A stretch of DNA of 64,000 nt from Rhipicephalus microplus. Lineage: Eukaryota > Arthropoda > Arachnida > Ixodida > Ixodidae. The position numbers were made by a program, and so were the translations under genes. The stretch spans positions 69,803,906 through 69,867,905 of the forward strand of contig NC_134707.1 of the NCBI RefSeq assembly GCF_043290135.1, in the 5' to 3' direction. Shown here in pieces: positions 22,240-33,234 of the stretch; within the stretch, counting starts at the first letter, position 1, and every line of letters begins with the position of its first letter. The notes under the pieces are model-generated. The model saw nothing but the letters and a program-made list of their open reading frames with translations, was not told the origin of the DNA and made no database searches.

Positions 22240-23655
22240 TCAGTACAACGTTACGAGGTGGAGGCAAATAATGCCCTACATGACTTCGGTGTCATTATCA
22301 TGTTTGAATGTGTCCTTTACCTTTGTCGTCTATTCACGTCACGTGATACTAAATGTAGTATATGTGGAGCTAGAGAAACGGCCACGAGCACGCTATGAGC
22401 GTGGTATGTTGTCATGTTCTTACATGACACGCCTGTCAGGATTATCATGTTTGCACCAGTCATATACTTTCGTCTTCCCTTAACGTCACGTAACAGTAAA
22501 TTTGGTATGTGTGGAGCTAGCAAAACGGCCGCGAGCGCATCATGAAGCGCCTAATATACTCCAATGTAGCGTTGACGCACGCTCGGCACAGCGACGCTAC
22601 ATTAGCATATCGCGAGCACTCTATATTCTGACACCAGATGCGACAGGCGTGACCAGCGTCTGTCGGCGCGGCCCGACGGCAACCGGTGCGAAATGCGACA
22701 TGCCGCATTTTGCGCCGGTGCGTTACCCAGACAACACTGCGTCTCCTTCTCTTTGTGACGGAGAAACACCGGAAGCACTGAAACTTGCATGCGTCAAAGT
22801 AACGCAGCAAGGCGCGCACCTGCGTGTATATGGCAGGACTGGCGCCTGGCGTGGCAACGCCGGTGTGACGCGACGAATCGAACACCGGTGAGAATGCTCA
22901 CTGCGTCACGTCGAAATGTATTGATGCCTTCACTGTGTCATGTAGTCATGTTCTCACATGACACGCATCTCATGATTATCGTGTTTCACCAGTCATATAC
23001 TTACGTCATTCATTGACGTCACGTAATACCGAATCTGGCATATGTGAAGCTGGAAAAACGGCCACGAGAGCATCATAAGTGTGACATGCAGTGGTGTTGT
23101 TACATCACACGCATGTCGTGATTATCACGTATCGATGTGACATTATTCTATGCCGTTCGTTCGCGTAGCGTACTACCAGTTTTAGTACATGTGAAGCTAG
23201 CGAAACGGCCACAAGCGCTTCATGAGCGTATTATGTAGGCATGTTATTACATGACACGCATCTCATGTTTATCATGTCCGCACCAGTATCATACCTTCGT
23301 CATCAATTTGTGTCCCACAATACAAATTTGTTTTATGTGACGTTAACGAAACGGCCACGAGCGCATCATTAGCATGGCATGTAGTAATGTTGTAACATGA
23401 CACGCATGTCATCACTTTCATGTTAGGGTCTGTTGCTTGTGTTCACCATGAAATCGTGTCATACCATACCAGTTTTGCAACATGCCATGCGAACCATACT
23501 ACCGAAAGAGCTGCAGGACCGTGAAATGCATATGATGACATTTATGACATGCAGGCCATGATTTTCATGTTAAGAGTAGTCAAACATGTTTTTAATATAG
23601 TCAAAATATGTCATACCATGTGTGGTATTGTTACCATTATCGAAACGGCCAGGAC
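22240..23655 (+). repeat. Tandem array of ~147-bp units, copy 1
   Basis: The anchor AAACGGCC occurs at 22376, 22523, 23056, 23203, 23349 and 23643, giving steps of 147, 533, 147, 146 and 294. Each unit also has a CATGACACGCAT(G/C)TCATG motif and an imperfect CCAAATTTGG-type palindrome. The 533 step equals one unit plus a 386-bp insertion. About eight units are visible; the last ones are degenerate. No coding capacity. The same unit forms an inverted array at 56119-57260. Confidence 0.88.
22545..22931. mobile_element. ~386-bp GC-rich insertion inside the 147-bp array
   Basis: The array register breaks after GCATCATGA and resumes at about GTGTCATGTAGTCATG. Between them lies GC-rich sequence absent from other units, with a 10-bp inverted repeat (AATGTAGCGT at 22563-22572 and its complement at 22594-22603). 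TGACGCA-type words lie in opposite orientation near both ends. No convincing TIR or transposase; a small non-autonomous element is likely but unproven. Confidence 0.55.
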
Positions 23656-23659
23656 GCCT

Positions 23660-23745
23660 AAAAGTCGTAGGCAGATAGATAGATATATAGATACGCTCAA
23701 AGTCACCGAAGTTCGCTAAGAAATGCTTCGCATTTAAAGCATGGG
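23660..23745 (+). repeat. GATA tract and terminal module of the composite repeat
   Basis: After the last 147-bp unit comes GCCTAAAAGTCGTAGGCAG, a short GATA run, then AAAGTCACCGAAGTTCGCTA and AAATGCTTCGCATTT. The same modules in reverse flank the second array (55755-56092). Confidence 0.75.
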
Positions 23746-23887
23746 TGTGTGAGCATATTGGTTGTGCTCTAGACGTGTGCTCTTGCCACACCCCCTCCTC
23801 TCCAAACGCCACTACACAGTGACGAATCAGGTTAACTACCAAATATCTGCATTCTCTCTATTTTCTCTCTGCCTCTTTCTTTGTCTC

Positions 23888-24132
<245 letters not shown>

Positions 24133-24189
24133 TCTACCTACCTATCCAGCCGTCAACATCCCGCTCCTGTTTGTCCCCTCCTCAAGTTA

Positions 24190-24380
24190 CCGAAATTGAC
24201 ATGATAGTAATGAGAACACTGCCAAGGACTATATAGAGCTTGTTACTAGCAGTAATTATAATGCAAATGAAAAGAACGATAAGTTAACAAAAAGATAAAT
24301 TGTCGGGGGCAAGGACTAAACCTGCAACCTTCGAATAACGCCTTCGATGATACACCCACAGAGCTACCACGACGATACCA
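24190..24380 (-). mobile_element. tRNA-derived SINE of a second family
   Basis: Minus strand: A-box region GTGGTAGCTCTGTGGG and a B-box-like GGTTGCAGGTTTAGTCC near 24310-24325, followed by a body with CATTTGCATTATAATTACT and a CCTTGGCAGTGTTCTC end. It differs from the Ruka-like body, so it is another SINE family. No target duplication found. Confidence 0.6.
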
Positions 24381-24424
24381 CTCTCGTCTACTTGATGCAT
24401 ATATATGCGCATTTGCGGCTTTAT

Positions 24425-24640
24425 GGTCATATGATGCGCATATACTCTCATCTAAACGCAGGATCATCTAGCAGCGTCGGTTACTTCCCACGTCAAGTTA
24501 CGGCGAGGATTCACTTTTCGCATTTACATTGTATTCACAATTATTACCATACCTTGTACCTCGCAGTGTTGTCTGTTCGCATAATATTCTCACTAAGAAT
24601 GATAAATGAGCCCTTCAAATAACCACGTCCTTTGCGCGAA
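24425..24640 (+). mobile_element. SINE body fragment, same family as its neighbour, opposite strand
   Basis: Plus-strand GGATCATCTAGCAGCGTCGG, then TTTTCGCATTTACATTG and CAATTATTACCATACC, then GTTGTCTGTTCG and a TGAGCCCTTCAAAT end parallel the body of the minus-strand copy at 24190-24380. The tRNA head is not visible. Together the two form a head-to-head pair. Confidence 0.5.
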
Positions 24641-24732
24641 ATAGAGATGATGGGGAACAGACGTGTGAAGAAAACGACTCGAGGTTCGTGATACAAACAA
24701 CGCGACTGTGTCGTTGAGTACGTCAAGAAGTT

Positions 24733-25755
24733 TTTAGGGGGAATCTCTTTATTGCGGCACTTGCTCGTCCCTCTTGGCCGTTGTAGTGTGTAACGAGTAT
24801 AACATTCTGACCTCCAAGGCGGTGCCAGTGAGAGATTTCTTCTCTGCGCTCTTGAACAATAAAAGATAATGCTCAATGTACATGCCAATGGCAGTTAAGG
24901 GGGAATGAGAGACAGGAGCATTCGGCTTTCAGTTAAAGCGCACACCGTAATCCCCATTAGCAGCAATCCCCACTGGCATGTACATTGAGCACTATCTGAC
25001 AAGAAAGGGTTGCTACGTTGTACTCGCTGGGTGTGACATCCTTAGCTTTAAAAATGTTTAGCGAGCTTTGAGCTGCAGTGCCAGGTATACAACGAACTAG
25101 TATATACCATGAGCTCGAGGTGGGTAAAGGTGGGAACTAGATACGAAGCGCAAGCCGTAAGAAAGTAAAAGCCGAATTCTCCTCTCTCTAATTTCCCACG
25201 AGCAGCCATTGGCTTGTACATTGACCTCTGTCTGACAGGAAAAGGTTGCTACGTTTTACTCACTGGGCGTAACCTCCTTGGTTTTAGAAAGGTTTAGCGA
25301 GCGTTGGACGGCAGTGCCATCAATACAGCGAACTAGTATATACGATGAACTCGAGGTGGTTGAAGGTGGAAAGTACACCGGAAGCGCAAGCCATAAGAAA
25401 GTGTGCGTGGACTACCTCTCGTTCAGTCCTTGGAATGTCCGCTGGGTGGCAGTGCTTCTATATGGGGAATATATGATGAAAAGATGCGAGATGGTGGTAC
25501 TTAGAGTGTTCAATAGATGGACGAACGGACACACAGACAGATTCATGAATGGACGCATGAACGGACGCAGGGGCAGATGCAGGACGAACGCAGGGATAGA
25601 CGCACGAACAGACGCACGCACGGACGGGTGAATGGACGCATGAACGGTCACCCAGACGGAGGCATGGACGGACGAAAGCAAGGACGAATGAACGGACGAA
25701 TGCTTCGCCCCACTCCCCATCATTTACATCGTGTATCGTGTATATGCTGCCATTT
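24733..25755 (+). mobile_element. ~1-kb repeat, copy A, with internal minisatellite
   Basis: Almost the whole interval is found inverted at 33235-34185, and the stretch 25395-25740 is nearly identical between copies. It contains paired inverted words (GTACATGCCAATGG at about 24880 and its complement near 24975), two related sub-repeats around GGGTTGCTACGTT and GGTTGCTACGTTTTACTC, and a decayed minisatellite of GGACG and ATGAACGG words at 25500-25700. The left end TTTTAGGGG and right end with GCTTCGCCCC suggest short TIRs based on GGGGCGAAGC. No transposase. Frames in the minisatellite are not genes. Confidence 0.72.
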
Positions 25756-27094
25756 TTTCCTTCGCTCACGTAGTCGCATACAGCGGCCCATTATATGCAG
25801 GTACGTGATGAAAGATTCAAGCTTAATCAACCTACACAATGAAAGCCTTAATGCAATAGAGAGAACGGGTCCCTGTCACGGAAAATGAACTGCTGGCGTT
25901 GGCGACGTTGTGATGTGCAAAGATTATTATTTCAACGAAATAATAAAACCATAACTTAGCCAGCATCGAAGCCCCTCCAATTCTGCATGGCATTCAAGTA
26001 ATCGGTGAAATATCCAATATTTTGCTTCCAGCTGGTCTGGAAGAGAGCTCCTATATTGGCATCGTGTTTGAATAATGCTAATAATGGTAATCTGGTTGGC
26101 TATTCATTTTTATTGCGTTGAAGGTATCTGGACAGTCTCGGAATGGTTTCACCATTGGAGTGGCCGTCCCGGTCATGTTGCGTAAAAAGTCCAAATTTAT
26201 AACATAACACCAAACAACCTACCTTTGATAGGCAAGTTAACATGCGCTAATGCGGCCGACGAACGCGGCTTAAGCAGAAATCAAAGTAGCCGGCCCATTT
26301 CGGCGATTTGGAGGGCACATGCAATAATCCACTCTGCGTATTGGACGTCTCGTAGAAAGCTCAAGCAGAGAGCAAACACCTTGCCAGTCTTCACCGAGCA
26401 TGAAGGCAAGCGTGGAGGGGGTGGGTGTTTGACCCGGGCAGGAACAGTGAGCTTTGATTTTAAGGGTGCGGTCGCGATTTCTGGTGTGCGTGCCATCTCG
26501 ACAGGCATCAGCTGTCGGCTTGTATACTCTTGTACGCACTGAACGGGAGTGCCCGCTTTTTTATAACAGTGTTTTGTATTGTTGTGCAATGTCTTACTCA
26601 AAACAGATAGCTGCCCAGCTGATTTCCTAATTTATTGCAATTTGTTGCTACTGCACACATTGATTTACCCTTGCGCATTAGCTGTGATTTTTAAAGCAGT
26701 GTAATGAACATCCACCGTATTTTTATGACTCCGGAAGTTACTGTCAATTGTTTCCCGAACACGGCGGGAGCCACTACCAATGATGTGCACATTTTTGCAC
26801 TTCGATGCGACAAAACGCGCGTACCTGCTTTAAGGTGACCACTGACGTTACTTGGATGACCTCAACAATCATTTGATTGTTGAGGCTATCCTTTGCACGC
26901 CGGTTTACTCGTGGCGCCTCGCAAGCTCACGCTATGCGTCAATATACTCAATTTAGACAATGCAGGACGTGGATCCAACACATAAAACCTGTCTTAATGT
27001 GAAACATAACAGCATAGTTTTCAACTAGCTGATGACTCTTCAAGAAAGTGCCTCCGTCCATGAGCGCGATCGGTTCGGCATCCACATACTTAAT
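25756..27094. other. Intergenic, no gene recognised
   Basis: It holds a small 10-bp hairpin (25924-25946) and a 12-bp perfect palindrome at 26860-26885. Overlapping frames at 26225-26601 lie in a locally GC-rich patch but show no recognisable motif on either strand. Confidence 0.55.
26860..26885. repeat. Perfect 12-bp-arm palindrome
   Basis: CCTCAACAATCA at 26860-26871 is followed after 2 nt by its exact reverse complement (26874-26885). Function unknown; it could form a hairpin or cruciform. Confidence 0.9.
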
Positions 27095-27545
27095 TTTTGA
27101 TGATTCACCTTACGAGGCAGTCGAACTGGCCCATAGTTCTTTTGGTGAATCTGAAACCACTCAGCCTGCTTAAAACTTTAACCTAGCCCAACCTCATGGA
27201 GCACCTTTTCGAACATTAGTTCTCAGTTTTCATCACTCTTTCTTGTTTATTATAATGGAACCAATTTAAACGATACATGATTGAGCTCCGCGTACTCTCA
27301 GGTCATAAGCAATTTGCTCTTGCTCGAATATTTCAGCACACAGACAGGTCAAACAAAATATCCTAACCCCATCATTAACTGTGCTTTCTGCGCACTGGGT
27401 GGGTGGCCACTTGGGCTCTTAGGGTGTTCAAAAGCAGTGAGTCTTTGCTCTTTGTGTTCATGCTCTTTAACATGTATTCGGGACGGCTCTATGCTCTCCC
27501 ATAGTGGAGTACCTAGTACTCTCAATCGTTACCCATTATTCTAAA
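27095..27545 (+). repeat. Dispersed repeat R2, copy 1
   Basis: It shares ordered blocks with 55115-55690: ACGAGGCAG near the start, ATTTGCTCTTGCT, TGTGCTTTCTGCGCACT, and the end block ATGCTCTCCCATAGT with TACCTAGTAC and GTTACCCA. A reverse-strand fragment of the end block is at 30328-30398. No coding capacity or clear TIR, so class is unknown. Confidence 0.65.
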
Positions 27546-28224
27546 CACATTGATTTCTTGTGTACATGTATGCCAACATTGTCAGGTATACTAGGGCAAT
27601 GATGCCTTCATTGCAACGTAGTGATATTTGTCTTGGTACGAAGATGTGCCAGTGTGTATGTGCGCTTATTACTGAAATGTTGCGAAATCTTTGTTCTCAA
27701 AAACTTTTTCTAAAGAGTAACTAGCTAGCTAGGTTCAAAAGAAATTTTTACAGCTTCACACAAGCCGTGGAGGCCTGGGTATCCCAGACCATTGCCTCCG
27801 AGATGGCGCCAGCGCAGCAGGTTTCTCTCCGGCCGTCCCAAACACATGCAGAGAGCGTGTTTCCAGAGGTGGGCATTGCCCGCTTTTTTGTTCGCTCCGC
27901 GGCGCTTTTTCGTGTGGTTGAAAAGGCTGCTGCGCTGTTCACGCGGCTTGCATTTAACGAAAAAAATTAATTTGCGCTATTATATAGCTTTGTACTTATT
28001 TAGAAATGTCGGGCACACGTGTACGAGAGGTGAAGTCAGTGCTCGGGTGTATATATTTTGAAATTGACTTTATTTGCTGTAGATTTGCGCAACCCATGTT
28101 AAGCGCTGATCATTGCGATGCCTTTTCAATAAATCCTGATGTGCTAGAAACTAACTTAGCAGGACGAAAGGTTGGGCGAGTTTCTATGACGTTTAGGAAC
28201 AAATTTTAAGTCCAAAACACACAG

Positions 28225-28284
28225 ACCGAAGAAATGAGTACACACGACGAGTGCTATTCTCGTGTGTACTCCTCTTTTCGGTCC
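28225..28284. repeat. Imperfect inverted repeat
   Basis: Inner arms GAGTACACACGA (28237-28248) and its exact complement (28261-28272) are flanked by a 7-bp outer pair GACCGAA/TTCGGTC (28225-28231 and 28278-28284). It could be a small foldback or MITE core. Confidence 0.75.
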
Positions 28285-28959
28285 TTTTTTTGGGGGGTGG
28301 GCTTCAAATTTGTTTCTTAAAGGAAACTTACTTAGTAGGGAGCGCACGGCAAAACTTAGTAGGGAGGGCACGGCAAACAAAAAAAATGACAGCCCAATCA
28401 ACAAGCGAAGTCTGAAGAGTGCTACACTATACACTCGCAGGTTACCGTCACGTATAAGGGTTGCTTTTTCTTTCCTTTCATGAAACAAGTGCCGATTTTC
28501 ATTATAACGCCATTTGGAGAATATTGCCGTCAAGACGGAGAAGCAGAATACAAAGAGGAGAGTTCAGGTGGTTGTGATGCATCTACTGTGTGCCTAGACT
28601 GAGCGTCACTGTTTCTGCGACCACCACAGGCTGGTTACAGGCACGTTTTGGTCTCTTATGGTCACCAATTCTCACTGTGAATTTCACGGTGTCCAATGGA
28701 TACGTTGGGTAATGTGAAAACGAACATCAAAATGCTTTGAGTGTTCAAGAAGTACGCAACGCGCGTTCATAGTTTCATATACCTGGTATAAAACATTGTA
28801 GTGTTACATAAAAGTGAGAGTTTGCACTTTAATTGCAATTGCAACTACATGGACACCGTTGGTTAAATTTTGCTGCTAGCGTCGATGCCGGCATCACTCA
28901 TGGTATATGTATACGTACGTATATATATGAAAATGCAAGAAAGAAGAAAAACTGGCAGC

Positions 28960-29005
28960 ATATTCATGGAGTGAATGATGGAGAGCGTGGCTAAGCATCC
29001 CACTT
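28960..29005 (+). repeat. Terminal fragment of the ~1-kb repeat
   Basis: GGCAGCATATTCATGGAGTG followed by AATGATGGAGAGCGTGGC resembles the outer end of copy B at 33244-33290. The rest of the element is absent. Confidence 0.5.
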
Positions 29006-29572
29006 TTTCACCCACTTTTTGAAAATATTACGTAATTCATTAATAACAAGCGTGAAATCTGCCCTCAATCCTGCCTTGCTGCCTGTTTTGTAGCGTCGCG
29101 ATAGACTGTTGCCTTCATTGTTGTTTCACAATCGCTTTACTTTTTCGAAATGCACAAATGCCAACCGGAGACTTGATCTAACATCCCTGCCTTTTTTATC
29201 GAGTTCATCCTTATGCTTTGACAATTGGTGACTCCTCACTGAATAATTCCTGTTGATGAGTGTGTATGCAGGCAGAACCGTTTCGCCAGCATGTTGTTTG
29301 AAATTCTTACAGAAATGCTGCACATTAACTCAACTAAATGAAGTTTGTTTTTACGATTGGCAACACAAAATCGAAAAACTATGCCCACAGCAAAGCTTCA
29401 GGTATGTTTTATTCCTACTTTATGAAGGCATATGGCCATTCCTTGTTTATTGCGAAATCACTGGATTGCTATGTGAGTTTTGTATGGCAACATATTCGGT
29501 CAACTTGCGAAATCCCATGGCTTTCACTTTAGAATAACGTGCTCGAGCGGTTTGCTACAACAACACAAGCAG

Positions 29573-29612
29573 GCGCACAAATACGAATAGAAGCGCACAA
29601 ATACGAATAGAA
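29573..29612. repeat. 20-bp tandem duplication
   Basis: GCGCACAAATACGAATAGAA is repeated exactly twice and followed by a third GCGCA start. Confidence 0.95.
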
Positions 29613-30327
29613 GCGCAAACACTCAAGCGGACAGAATAACGCCTACGGGGAAACGCCACGCCTGTTCTTGCTGCGAAAGGAAACTATCGCTCTTTTTCTC
29701 GTGCTGGGCTCTCCATCTCTTTTCACTACAATGATTCGGACGGAGAAAAGCTGGGGTGCTAGAATGTTCCTTTGGGAAGCGACGGACACGGCGGCCCCAC
29801 CACCCGGCCGGCGTCCTGTGTACACTTTGCACCGTCGACGAGGCGCTGAATAGAGGATGGAGGGAGCGTGATATATGTTCATACAGACTTGGTTCTTTTA
29901 TCCCTATTCTACGGCCTTCAGCTCAGATGAAAAGACCTAGTACGGACTTGCTGGCGTATGCAGCGCTGGTGAACGAAGTCATCTTGTTTGTGTTGGCATC
30001 ACGTGCGCCCGTCTACTTGTGCTAGATAATCTCTACGTCTGTCTTGTTCTTGCTCCTTTGAAATGAAACCTTTCTCTTTATTGTATTGTCACAGCCCATT
30101 TCACCTTGTAGACTACGTATCCTCCTTCCAGCCATCATGATGCTTATGGTCTGTAAATTTGGTGTTTTTAGAAGAAATGTTTGACGATATAAATGGGAGA
30201 CGTTTGAGCTGTCAAGTGAAACGGGGCCGCATGAAATGCAGCCCAAGGGAACACAGACAAGCATATTTACGAACTTATTGCTTTGGTGTATGCACTTTGT
30301 TGTATGTGTTTAGAAAAAGTGGTTAAC

Positions 30328-30398
30328 AATTTAGAGTACTAGGTACTCAACTATGGGAGAGCATGAAGCCGTCCCAAGTGGCGATGGTTCGCCAATAA
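30328..30398 (-). repeat. R2 end fragment, inverted
   Basis: Contains GAGTACTAGGTACTCAACTA and TGGGAGAGCATGAA, the reverse complement of the R2 end block at 27490-27540 and 55625-55670. Confidence 0.65.
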
Positions 30399-31586
30399 AG
30401 AACGGAAAACGATCAACCAAGGGTAATGTACATATCTTATGTATACATGACTTGATGCTATATATACTGGCAAGCTCACTGCTAAGAAAAGTGAGTGGTA
30501 TAAATCATGTTAAAATCAAAACCACGGCATGTGCTCAAGTTTTAGGCTGAATCAATAAAAGTCTTTACCAAAAAATTGGAGCAGCGGGAAGCTTCTTTTG
30601 AAGAGATCAATTGATAAACGACAGTGTGGCACCACTTCATTCGAAAAACATCGAAAAACTTACAACAAAAAGTCTACCTGACGCTGCGCACAAGTTGCTC
30701 CAGGTGATAATTGCTTTGATCTCTACAAAGGATGCATCTCCACGAACCAAAAGATAACGAGTGGGTGAAGATTGGTGCAAAGGTCCGCAATTGTCTACAC
30801 TGAAGTGGCCGAGTTCTATAAAGAGTTTGTGCTTACATACGTTTAAGGTTGATACGTCACATATATGATTGACATTGATTTATTTAAAACCCCTTTTTTT
30901 TCTTAATCACAGACGCACATTTGTGTTGCTTATAGCATCGCTTTTCTAACCACCATGACAACAGTCAGTGAATGTCGATGACAGCGCTGTAGGTCTCAAA
31001 GTCTATAATGTGTACGTTGAATTCGTCGATAAGTACATATATGCCCTAAGTTTGTAGACATTCTATATTGTCCCGTTGTGCTTGTTTTTCTCATAGCGTT
31101 TTCTTAATAGACGAGGGGGCTTTTTGACAACTGTTTAGCAGGTGTTGTGATGCAAAGAGGACACGGATACATCGGACGTCAACAGGGGTAAGCCCTTAAG
31201 AGCTTCGTCTTAAATGTTATTTTCAAAAAAATTGGTAACCTCCAGACAACAGTGCTTAGTTTCGTAATTCCACCCCCACTCGATCGTTTCAGACATTCGT
31301 TCTGGTAGGCCCCATTTATTTATAGAGATAGAATAATGCATTAGTGCAAGTAATAGCTCGCCTAAGTGATTTCGTGCCGTTTACTCAAAAAGATTGCAAG
31401 GATATACCCCATTGAGGCACGCGTACGCAATTTGAGATCACTACGTACATGTTCGGTTACAAAGTTCATCAGTTTGACGGTGCAAAGTTTCTTTGTATCA
31501 AATGTCTTCAATCGAATGCCCACTAGAGCTTCCAGTAGATGTTTTACAAATAAGGAACACAACGACATTATTCTAGCTAGCACGCA

Positions 31587-31623
31587 AGACACGCTCGCCT
31601 GATACGCTCAGGCGAGCGTGTCT
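31587..31623. repeat. Perfect 16-bp inverted repeat at LINE D 5' junction
   Basis: AGACACGCTCGCCTGA (31587-31602) and its exact complement (31608-31623) surround a 5-nt loop. It lies at the start of the GC-rich LINE-like 3' fragment, like the hairpin at LINE C. Confidence 0.92.
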
Positions 31624-31745
31624 CGCCTGGGGAGGGGGAAGGGGGGCCTGCGGCCTTGTCAAGCTGGCATCACGCCAGCTTTTTCTGCAGGTCTCCTGCA
31701 TCATGTATCCTTGATGCGAAATAAAGTCATTATTATTATTATTAA
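31608..31745 (+). mobile_element. 3' end of a non-LTR retrotransposon (LINE D)
   Basis: A short GC-rich block ends in AATAAA (31720-31725) and an (ATT)n tail (31728-31744). Before the tail are three successive small hairpins: 8-bp arms AAGCTGGC (31661-31681), 6-bp TGCAGG (31686-31700) and 6-bp GCATCA (31698-31717). Structured 3' ends before simple-repeat tails are usual in several LINE clades, where the RT recognises them. No coding sequence remains, so assignment rests on structure only. Confidence 0.6.
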
Positions 31746-32676
31746 TACTTAACTCATTGCACCCTAATAGAAGCAGTACGAAGAGCAAGTGGCTCTCAGA
31801 GACATCGTGCTTCAAGTCACTCCCACTCCACAGTCGTCTTCTGCTACGTCCAGGCAGGGCCGCCGCCATGTTTATAGACTCAAACGTAATTTGGTTTGGG
31901 AAATTGCGCTAGCTGATTCAGTGACCGGTCGATGGTGCTACGTAAGACATTCTTCACTAGCTGCTGTTCATTACGGCTCATCGGGAGGCAATATCTTTCC
32001 CTTTCTTATCTGTCTCTTCAATGCAAGAAGTCTCCCCTCATAGAATGTGCGTGGAGTGCTAATCTTTAAGGTCTCCGCAGAAGCAGTTCATGATTTTTGT
32101 TGCATTTATTTTGTTTTTTTCTTTGATTCATTCTGGTGGCGCAGTAAAAGCGAGAAGCACATCTCTTTGAATCGATTATGCGATAAAATTTCTTCTTCAA
32201 AGATGGTGCTTGCGAAACATGACAGTTGTTTTGTTCTTTTTATGCGCGCACTCGTAATTCACCAATTCCAAGATATCTGTTGGTGCGGTTGGAATGCAGA
32301 TCTTGCACGTAGAGCAAATTGATGTTTCTTGAATGTATGGCAGAATAAATTCTTTTTTTTCTTTCTTGTCATCACTTGGTGCAAGGATAAAAAATACTTA
32401 AAATTTACAGCTGCAGAACAGGTCGAGTTGTGGTCTTCTTTACAGAAACAAGAGACCTGGCAACTCATGTCTTTACAGTGTTCGTTTTGAAACTATGAAA
32501 ATATAGAGAATGGTATCACTGCCCTTTTCGCTGATGCGAGTATTGACGTTGAAATAAGCGTTATTTACTGACCAACACAAGGTCACTGAACTAGAGTCAC
32601 TGATCTGATTTTAGTATAACGCGGCGGTGTTCGATTGAAGTGAGTGATCCATTGCAAGTTTAAAATTGCTCATATC

Positions 32677-32776
32677 TATTTATAAGGTTAGATCCGTGTG
32701 TTTAGGCGTGTGAATACGGAATAATGTATTTATAAGGTTAGATCCGTGTGTTTAGGCGTGTGAATACGGAATATTG
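32677..32776. repeat. Perfect 50-bp tandem duplication
   Basis: A 50-bp unit starting TATTTATAAGGTTAGATCCG is repeated directly with at most one mismatch (ATAATG versus ATATTG at unit ends). Near identity indicates a recent event. Confidence 0.93.
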
Positions 32777-33234
32777 TATCATTCTTTTCATCATCATAGG
32801 TCTACCACAGGGTGACGCCAGAGATACCATTATGCTCAAAATCTCTGTAAATATCGATAGGCAGCCCAAACAGATATATGAATGCGTCCCATGTGTTTGC
32901 GCTACTTGCTGATGGAGCGGTTATTCAGTTTTGATAGAATACTTTTCGTTTTGCACCACCTTATGCTTTCAAAAGAGGGCGACGGCTGCGGAATGGTATT
33001 GCACTAGTTATTACGGCCTTTAAAAATATATGTGAATACCTTCTTTGTAGAATCTTTTCTAAGCGCATCAAACACCAGGAGCGGCAATGTGCGGTTGATA
33101 TTTATTCATGTTTTTCTGGTATGTTATATCTTTATTAGGTATAATTACCTATTTAGGAGTTGCCCTAATTATTTAACTGCCATGAGTACCTGCTAACACT
33201 AAAGTCATATGTGTTAGGTTCATGGTTCTGTACT

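Larger units (their letters stand above)
27546..31586. other. Intergenic, no gene recognised
   Basis: Contains a GC-rich patch at 27765-27960 open on both strands (27748-27942 minus, 27767-27970 plus) with no recognised family, an imperfect hairpin at 28225-28284, a 20-bp tandem pair at 29573-29612, a fragment of the 1-kb repeat end at 28960-29005 and an R2 fragment at 30328-30398. No other structure seen. Confidence 0.5.

Noticed and set aside
22240..23655. CRISPR array
   Set aside because: The units are contiguous 147-bp tandem repeats without unique spacers, in a eukaryotic genome.
25412..25888. Four overlapping frames on both strands rich in Arg, Thr, Asp or Ser, Val, His
   Set aside because: Open only because of the GGACG/ATGAACGG minisatellite; the same frames recur inverted at 33220-33720.
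26225..26601. Possible host gene exon in a GC-richer patch
   Set aside because: Frames are open on both strands, with no splice context, domain or codon evidence.
27748..27970. Possible exon, open on both strands
   Set aside because: No recognised motif; composition alone explains the lack of stops.
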